Source: Candidatus Rokuibacteriota bacterium
GTDB lineage: Bacteria > Methylomirabilota > Methylomirabilia > Rokubacteriales > CSP1-6
Direction of reading: 5' to 3'
DNA: 9,315 bases
Assembly (NCBI GenBank): GCA_016179165.1
Contig: JACORX010000177.1
Coordinates: 1-9,315, forward strand
This document shows, in pieces, positions 6,285-9,315 of the stretch; position 1 is the stretch's first letter; each line of letters begins with the position of its first letter. The notes under the pieces were generated by a model that ran no database searches, was not told the origin of the DNA, and saw nothing but the letters and a program-made list of their open reading frames with translations. The translations under genes and the position numbers were made by a program.

Positions 6285-7255
6285 AGGTGCTGCTGATCGG
6301 GCTGGGACGCTGGGGTGAGAAACACCTGCGTGTGCTGGGCGAGCTGGGCTGCGAGGTGTGGGTCGCCGACGTGTCGGCGGAGCGCCGGGCTTTCGCCGTC
6401 AAGGCGGGCGTCCCCGAGGCGCGTGCCGTCGCTGATTTCCGCGCCGCGCTGCCTCACGTGGACGCGGTCGACCTCGTCACGCCCGCCGACAACCACCTGG
6501 CGCTCGCGAGCGAGTGCCTGCACGCCGGCAAGGACTGCTTCGTCGAGAAGCCGCTGACGCTGACCGCTGCCGAGGGCCGCGAGCTGGCTCATGCCGTCCG
6601 CTCCACGGGGCGCGTGCTCCAGGTCGGCCACATCTTCCGCTTCCATCCCGTGACGGCCTTCATGCGCGAGCGAATCCGGAGCGGCTCGGTCGGGCCCGTG
6701 CGCTATTGCACGGGGCGCTTCGCGGGTTTCAAGCGGCCGCGCACGGACGTGGGCGTGACACAGACGGATGGTATCCACTACTTCGATCTGTTCGCGCATC
6801 TGCTCGATCGCGAGCCGACGGCGGTCACGGCGACGCTTCGAGATTTGCTCGGCCGCGGAATGGACGATCTCGGCTTCTGCGCCGTGGAGTACGGCCTAGT
6901 GCCCGCCTTTGTGGAAGCCGGCTACTTCGCGCCCGGCACCTATCGCGACTGCGTGATCGTGGGCGAGCACGAGACGTTGGCGGGTGACTTCGGCACCGCG
7001 GAGGTCAAGGTCCTCGCCAACCGCCACGTCAAGCAGGGCAGTGCCTGGAACGCTCCCGAGGGCGCGGCCGAGACCCACAAGGCCACGGGCCCCGAGCCCT
7101 TGAGCCACGAGCTCAAGCTCTTCCTGGACGCCTGCGCCCAGGGGACGGCCCCGGCCGTGGACGTGGAGGCGGGCCTCCTCGCGCTCAGAGTCGTGGAGGC
7201 CGCGCGCCAGTCGTCGAAGCTGGGGCGGCGGGTCCTCCTGTCCGAGGTGAGCTAG
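6281..7255 (+). CDS. Gfo/Idh/MocA family NAD(P)-dependent oxidoreductase
   Basis: This 324-residue protein has an N-terminal Rossmann domain with GLGRWG (7-12) and D30 at the end of beta 2, which suggests NAD preference. The family's EKP motif follows (E89-K90-P91, where K90 is the likely catalytic lysine), then the GHIFRFHP stretch (116-123) and the second-domain motif DGIHYFDLFAHLL (163-175) with H166. Such enzymes oxidise or reduce sugars, often nucleotide-sugars or inositols. GTG 6281 overlaps the glycosyltransferase TGA as GTGA; the extension to 5990 lies wholly inside that gene. The stop TAG is shared with the opposing gene through CTAG. Pairing with a GT2 suggests it prepares or modifies the sugar used there (inference). 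The substrate is unknown. Confidence 0.93.
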   Translation: MKVLLIGLGRWGEKHLRVLGELGCEVWVADVSAERRAFAVKAGVPEARAVADFRAALPHVDAVDLVTPADNHLALASECLHAGKDCFVEKPLTLTAAEGRELAHAVRSTGRVLQVGHIFRFHPVTAFMRERIRSGSVGPVRYCTGRFAGFKRPRTDVGVTQTDGIHYFDLFAHLLDREPTAVTATLRDLLGRGMDDLGFCAVEYGLVPAFVEAGYFAPGTYRDCVIVGEHETLAGDFGTAEVKVLANRHVKQGSAWNAPEGAAETHKATGPEPLSHELKLFLDACAQGTAPAVDVEAGLLALRVVEAARQSSKLGRRVLLSEVS

Positions 7256-8526
7256 ACCTCGCGCAGCGCCCGCGCCAGCGGCGCACGCAGACGGTGCGGC
7301 GTCACGCGTCGCAGTACGATCTCGTCGCCGCCCACGAACACGCCGAGCGAGGCGAGCGCCTCCGCAACGCCCGTGATCGCCTCGTCCTGATCCACACGAT
7401 CCCTGCCACCCGGCGGCGTGGCCGTCGTCGCGAACCACGGCTCGAAGTGAGCGTTGCGCACCTCAAGTCGCCGCTCGAGTCGATGAGCCTTGGCGTCCAC
7501 GCGGCCGATGAGATGGCCCTGACGGAGGATCGGCAGCGTGTAGTAGCCGTGCACGCGCTTGTCGCCAGGGGTGTAGACTTCGATACGGTAGTCGAGGCCG
7601 AAAAGGCGCTTCACGCGGTCCCGGTACCAGAGCAGGGAGTCGAACGGTGAGAGGAGCGTTGTCCCTCGCGACGCTGACGGCGTCCGGCCCGCGCGCGCCA
7701 GCTTGGGCAAGTCTCGCGTGAGCGCAAGCCAGCGGCCCCGCGATCCCTCGACCTCGATCTCAGCGACCTCACCCCGCTCAACCATGGCGCGGAGCACCTT
7801 CCGGCGCGCGCCGGGCCCGAAGCGGGGAAACGTCAGGTAGCCGGTCACGTCCCGCTCGGTCGCGGCCCCCATGGCGTGCAGCGAGCGTTCGAGGTGCCAA
7901 CGGTGAAACTCCTCGGGCGAGACCGTCTCGCACTCGAGCACGGCCGGGATCGCGCGCTCGAAGAGGTCGAAGCGCTTGTTGAAGTGACGCCGCGAGTGGA
8001 TCGTGAGCGCGCCGGTCATCCACAGGTAGTGCAGCGCGTGCTGGGCAGGCCTCCAGCTCCACCACCCGCCGCGGCCGCTCGGGCGGCGCCCTTCGAAGTC
8101 CGCGTTGCCCATTGGGCCCTTGGCTGACACCGCCGCCTTCACCTGTCCCAGCATCTTGGGGTTCCGGCGGAGCCAGTCCGACCAGCCGGTGTGGCGGACG
8201 CGATAGTCGAGCATGGCGCGACGCCACCACGGCAAGGCGGACGTCGGCACCAGGCAGGCGGCGTGCGCCCAGTACTCGAAGAGGAGCCGGCGGCGGTAGA
8301 CGAGCCGGTCGAGCCGCGCGCGGTCGTACGGGCCGAACCGGCTCCACACCGTGAGGTAGTGCGCGCGATCGAGGACGTTGATCGAGTCCAGCTGGATCCC
8401 GCCCACGTCCGCGACGAAGCGGCCGAGGCGCTTTGCTGTCAGCGGGGCCGTGCGCGGCGCGGCGAGGTGCTGGCGCTTGAGGAACAGCGCACTGACTGCA
8501 TGCAGCGGAACGGGCCGGCGGGGCAT
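7252..8526 (-). CDS. YcaQ-like winged-helix DNA glycosylase (HTH_42 family)
   Basis: This 424-residue protein belongs to the HTH_42/DUF1006 family that includes E. coli YcaQ and Streptomyces AlkZ, monofunctional DNA glycosylases that remove bulky alkylated bases and unhook interstrand crosslinks. The QLD triplet (45-47, in GGIQLDSINVLDRAHYL) matches the Q-x-D catalytic motif of the YcaQ-like branch, not the QxQ of AlkZ. Other family landmarks are FEYWAHAACLVP (83-94), WWSWRPAQHALHYLWMTGAL (155-174), the LLSPFDSLLWYRDRV block and the DYRIEVYTP...HGYYTLPIL region. The length is typical. The frame extends to 8658, adding 44 residues that overlap the transposase relic and have no family match; ATG 8526 places MPRRPVPLHAVSALFL directly before the conserved core. 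No clear promoter was found. It is convergent with the dehydrogenase gene and overlaps it by four bases. Confidence 0.9.
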   Translation of the reverse strand: MPRRPVPLHAVSALFLKRQHLAAPRTAPLTAKRLGRFVADVGGIQLDSINVLDRAHYLTVWSRFGPYDRARLDRLVYRRRLLFEYWAHAACLVPTSALPWWRRAMLDYRVRHTGWSDWLRRNPKMLGQVKAAVSAKGPMGNADFEGRRPSGRGGWWSWRPAQHALHYLWMTGALTIHSRRHFNKRFDLFERAIPAVLECETVSPEEFHRWHLERSLHAMGAATERDVTGYLTFPRFGPGARRKVLRAMVERGEVAEIEVEGSRGRWLALTRDLPKLARAGRTPSASRGTTLLSPFDSLLWYRDRVKRLFGLDYRIEVYTPGDKRVHGYYTLPILRQGHLIGRVDAKAHRLERRLEVRNAHFEPWFATTATPPGGRDRVDQDEAITGVAEALASLGVFVGGDEIVLRRVTPHRLRAPLARALREV

Positions 8527-8593
8527 CCCCGGGAGACTACCACCGCACTCCCCGTAGAAAAACCGAAGGCTTCCGCGCCATGACGGCTCCACC

Positions 8594-8908
8594 TTGTGCG
8601 TGGAGTTCGTCAGGCTAAGGCACCAGCGTGGCATCGCCGCCCAGCAGCCTCGCTTCAACGGCCTTCGCGAAGACTTCGATCACGAACGCCCGCACGAGGC
8701 CCTCGATCAGCAGACGCTGGCCTCTTGCTATGCGCCCTCGCCCCGCGAGATGCCCGACCGGCCGCCGCCGCTCGAGGACCCCAATCGCTTCGACGTCCGC
8801 TACGTCAGCGTTAACAGGGGCATTCGGTGGAACCGTCGGTGGGTGAACGTCTCCACCGTCTGTGCCGAGGAATAAGTGGGCCTGAATGAGATTGCGGACG
8901 GAATCAGA
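8594..8908 (+). pseudogene. 3' remnant of an IS481-type transposase, with internal stop
   Basis: The frame carries the C-terminal end of a DDE integrase/transposase of IS481 type: AAQQPRFNGLREDFDHERPHEAL, then TLASCYAPSPREMP and FDVRYVSVNRGIRWNRRWVNVS. The three catalytic acidic residues lie upstream in the family and are absent. The open stretch begins at 8594, but transposase similarity starts only near 8630. A TAA at 8873-8875 ends the frame, yet reading on gives VGLNEIADGI, which matches the family's usual YVGLEEVDDGI ending, so the TAA replaces a conserved Tyr codon. After about 8908 the similarity stops. This is therefore a doubly damaged relic: 5'-deleted and with a nonsense mutation. 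No terminal inverted repeat or target duplication could be identified. The IS481 assignment is from memory of the family's C-terminal pattern. Confidence 0.8.
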
Positions 8909-8916
8909 AACGGGGC

Positions 8917-8945
8917 TTGACACCGGGCCTCCTAGTAAGTATTCT
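8917..8945 (+). promoter_or_regulatory. Sigma-70-type promoter of the GntR gene
   Basis: A perfect TTGACA (-35, 8917-8922) is followed after exactly 17 bases by TATTCT (-10, 8940-8945, four of six consensus bases including the critical T, A and final T). The predicted transcription start is near 8952, leaving a leader of about 12 bases before ATG 8964. It is the best consensus promoter in the window and sits in the only AT-rich patch. The -35 box lies within about ten bases of the end of transposase similarity. Confidence 0.7.
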
Positions 8946-8969
8946 TTGTATACGAAGTATGCAATGAAT
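8941..8969. promoter_or_regulatory. 29-bp dyad, probable GntR autoregulatory operator
   Basis: Two 13-base arms (8941-8953 and 8957-8969) around the spacer GAA are complementary at 11 of 13 positions. The core is TTGTATAC (8946-8953) and GTATGCAA (8957-8964), with mismatches only at 8949/8961 and 8945/8965. The dyad covers most of the -10 box, the predicted transcription start and the start codon of the GntR gene. Dimeric GntR/FCD regulators commonly bind such AT-rich palindromes at their own promoters, so it is most likely an operator for autorepression (inference). Confidence 0.65.
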
Positions 8970-9315
8970 TACTCACTGAGGCGGCGCATCACGAAGCGAG
9001 CGCGCCGGACGTCGCCGGCGCGCGGTCCCCGACTCCTCCGGGACCTGGTGTACGACCGGGTCAAGGAGTGGATCATCACCGGCGAGTTCGTACCCGGTGA
9101 GTTCCTCGGCGAGGTGTCACTCGCCGATCGCCTTGGCGTCAGCCGCACCCCGGTCCGCGAGACGCTCGGGCACTTGGAGCGCGACGGGCTCGTGCAGATC
9201 GTGCCGCATCGAGGCGCCTTCATTCGCTGGCCGTCCCCGAAGGACGTGGAGGAGCGCTTCGACATCCGCATCGCGATCGAGACGCTCGCCCTGCGCCGCG
9301 CGTTCCCGAAACTCA
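8964..9315 (+). CDS. GntR-family (FCD/FadR-type) transcriptional regulator, 5' part; runs off the window
   Basis: The frame is open from ATG 8964 to the window end (117 codons, no stop), so this is the N-terminal half of a regulator usually about 220-250 residues long. After a basic tail (about residues 1-21, RRRITKRARR) comes the GntR winged helix: LLRDLVYDRVKEWIITGEFVPGEFL, then VSLADRLGVSRTPVRETLGHLERDGLV (the recognition helix is the SRTPVRETL segment) and the wing VPHRGAFIR. The following SPKDVEERFDIRIAIETLALRRA is the start of an FCD ligand-binding domain, where a short-chain carboxylate often binds with a metal. The start is set by the position just downstream of a strong promoter. ATG 8964 falls within the dyad at 8941-8969, so autorepression is likely. 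The regulated pathway and ligand are not visible here. Confidence 0.9.
   Translation, partial: MNYSLRRRITKRARRTSPARGPRLLRDLVYDRVKEWIITGEFVPGEFLGEVSLADRLGVSRTPVRETLGHLERDGLVQIVPHRGAFIRWPSPKDVEERFDIRIAIETLALRRAFPKL

Noticed and set aside
8191..8583. Open frame of 130 codons on the plus strand
   Set aside because: It is antisense to the conserved N-terminal half of the glycosylase; there is no recognisable domain.
8527..8593. Possible minus-strand promoter for the glycosylase
   Set aside because: A TAGTCT-like -10 can be found close to the start, but there is no acceptable -35 at 16-18 bases, so I do not call a promoter. The stretch also holds no gene.
8527..8658. 44-residue N-terminal extension of the glycosylase
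   Set aside because: The family core begins right after ATG 8526, and the extension is antisense to the transposase relic for part of its length.

Overview
The window is GC-rich, densely packed chromosomal DNA from a bacterium. Most genes lie on the + strand, and junctions overlap by 1, 4, 16 or 32 nt. GTG starts are frequent and most stop codons are TGA or TAG. The gene set (F-type ATP synthase end, HD-GYP signalling, tandem DUF507 genes, UbiX, a YcaQ-like glycosylase, an IS481-type relic, a GntR/FCD regulator) and the style resemble uncultured soil or subsurface lineages such as Rokubacteria/Methylomirabilota or deltaproteobacteria-like groups. That placement is inference; there is no rRNA or single decisive marker here.

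Layout. (1) 2-744: the 3' end of an ATP synthase operon, with the C-terminal part of atpD and a complete atpC joined by a TAATG overlap and followed by a perfect GC-rich hairpin (754-781). (2) 890-4251: a four-gene signalling cluster with every junction overlapping: a stand-alone receiver protein, a coiled-coil HD-GYP phosphodiesterase, a CPBP-like membrane protein that has lost most of the family's metal-site residues, and a membrane GAF histidine kinase. A plausible model is that the kinase, perhaps with the membrane protein, phosphorylates the receiver, which acts on the HD-GYP protein and thereby on cyclic-di-GMP. (3) 4264-7255: after a small hairpin, a TTGACA/TAGTCT promoter leads into a five-gene run: two DUF507 paralogues, the flavin prenyltransferase UbiX, a GT2 glycosyltransferase and a Gfo/Idh/MocA dehydrogenase. 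(4) 7252-8526, minus strand: a YcaQ-like DNA glycosylase that converges on the dehydrogenase and shares its CTAG stop. (5) 8594-8908: the decayed 3' end of an IS481-type transposase, interrupted by an in-frame TAA. (6) 8917-9315: a strong promoter and a 29-bp dyad leading into a GntR/FCD regulator that runs off the window and has no stop inside it.

No tRNA, rRNA, CRISPR array, riboswitch or replication origin was seen. The least ordinary items are the degenerate CPBP-like protein within the signalling cluster, the tandem DUF507/UbiX/sugar-enzyme operon behind a near-leaderless promoter, and the dyad over the GntR start.
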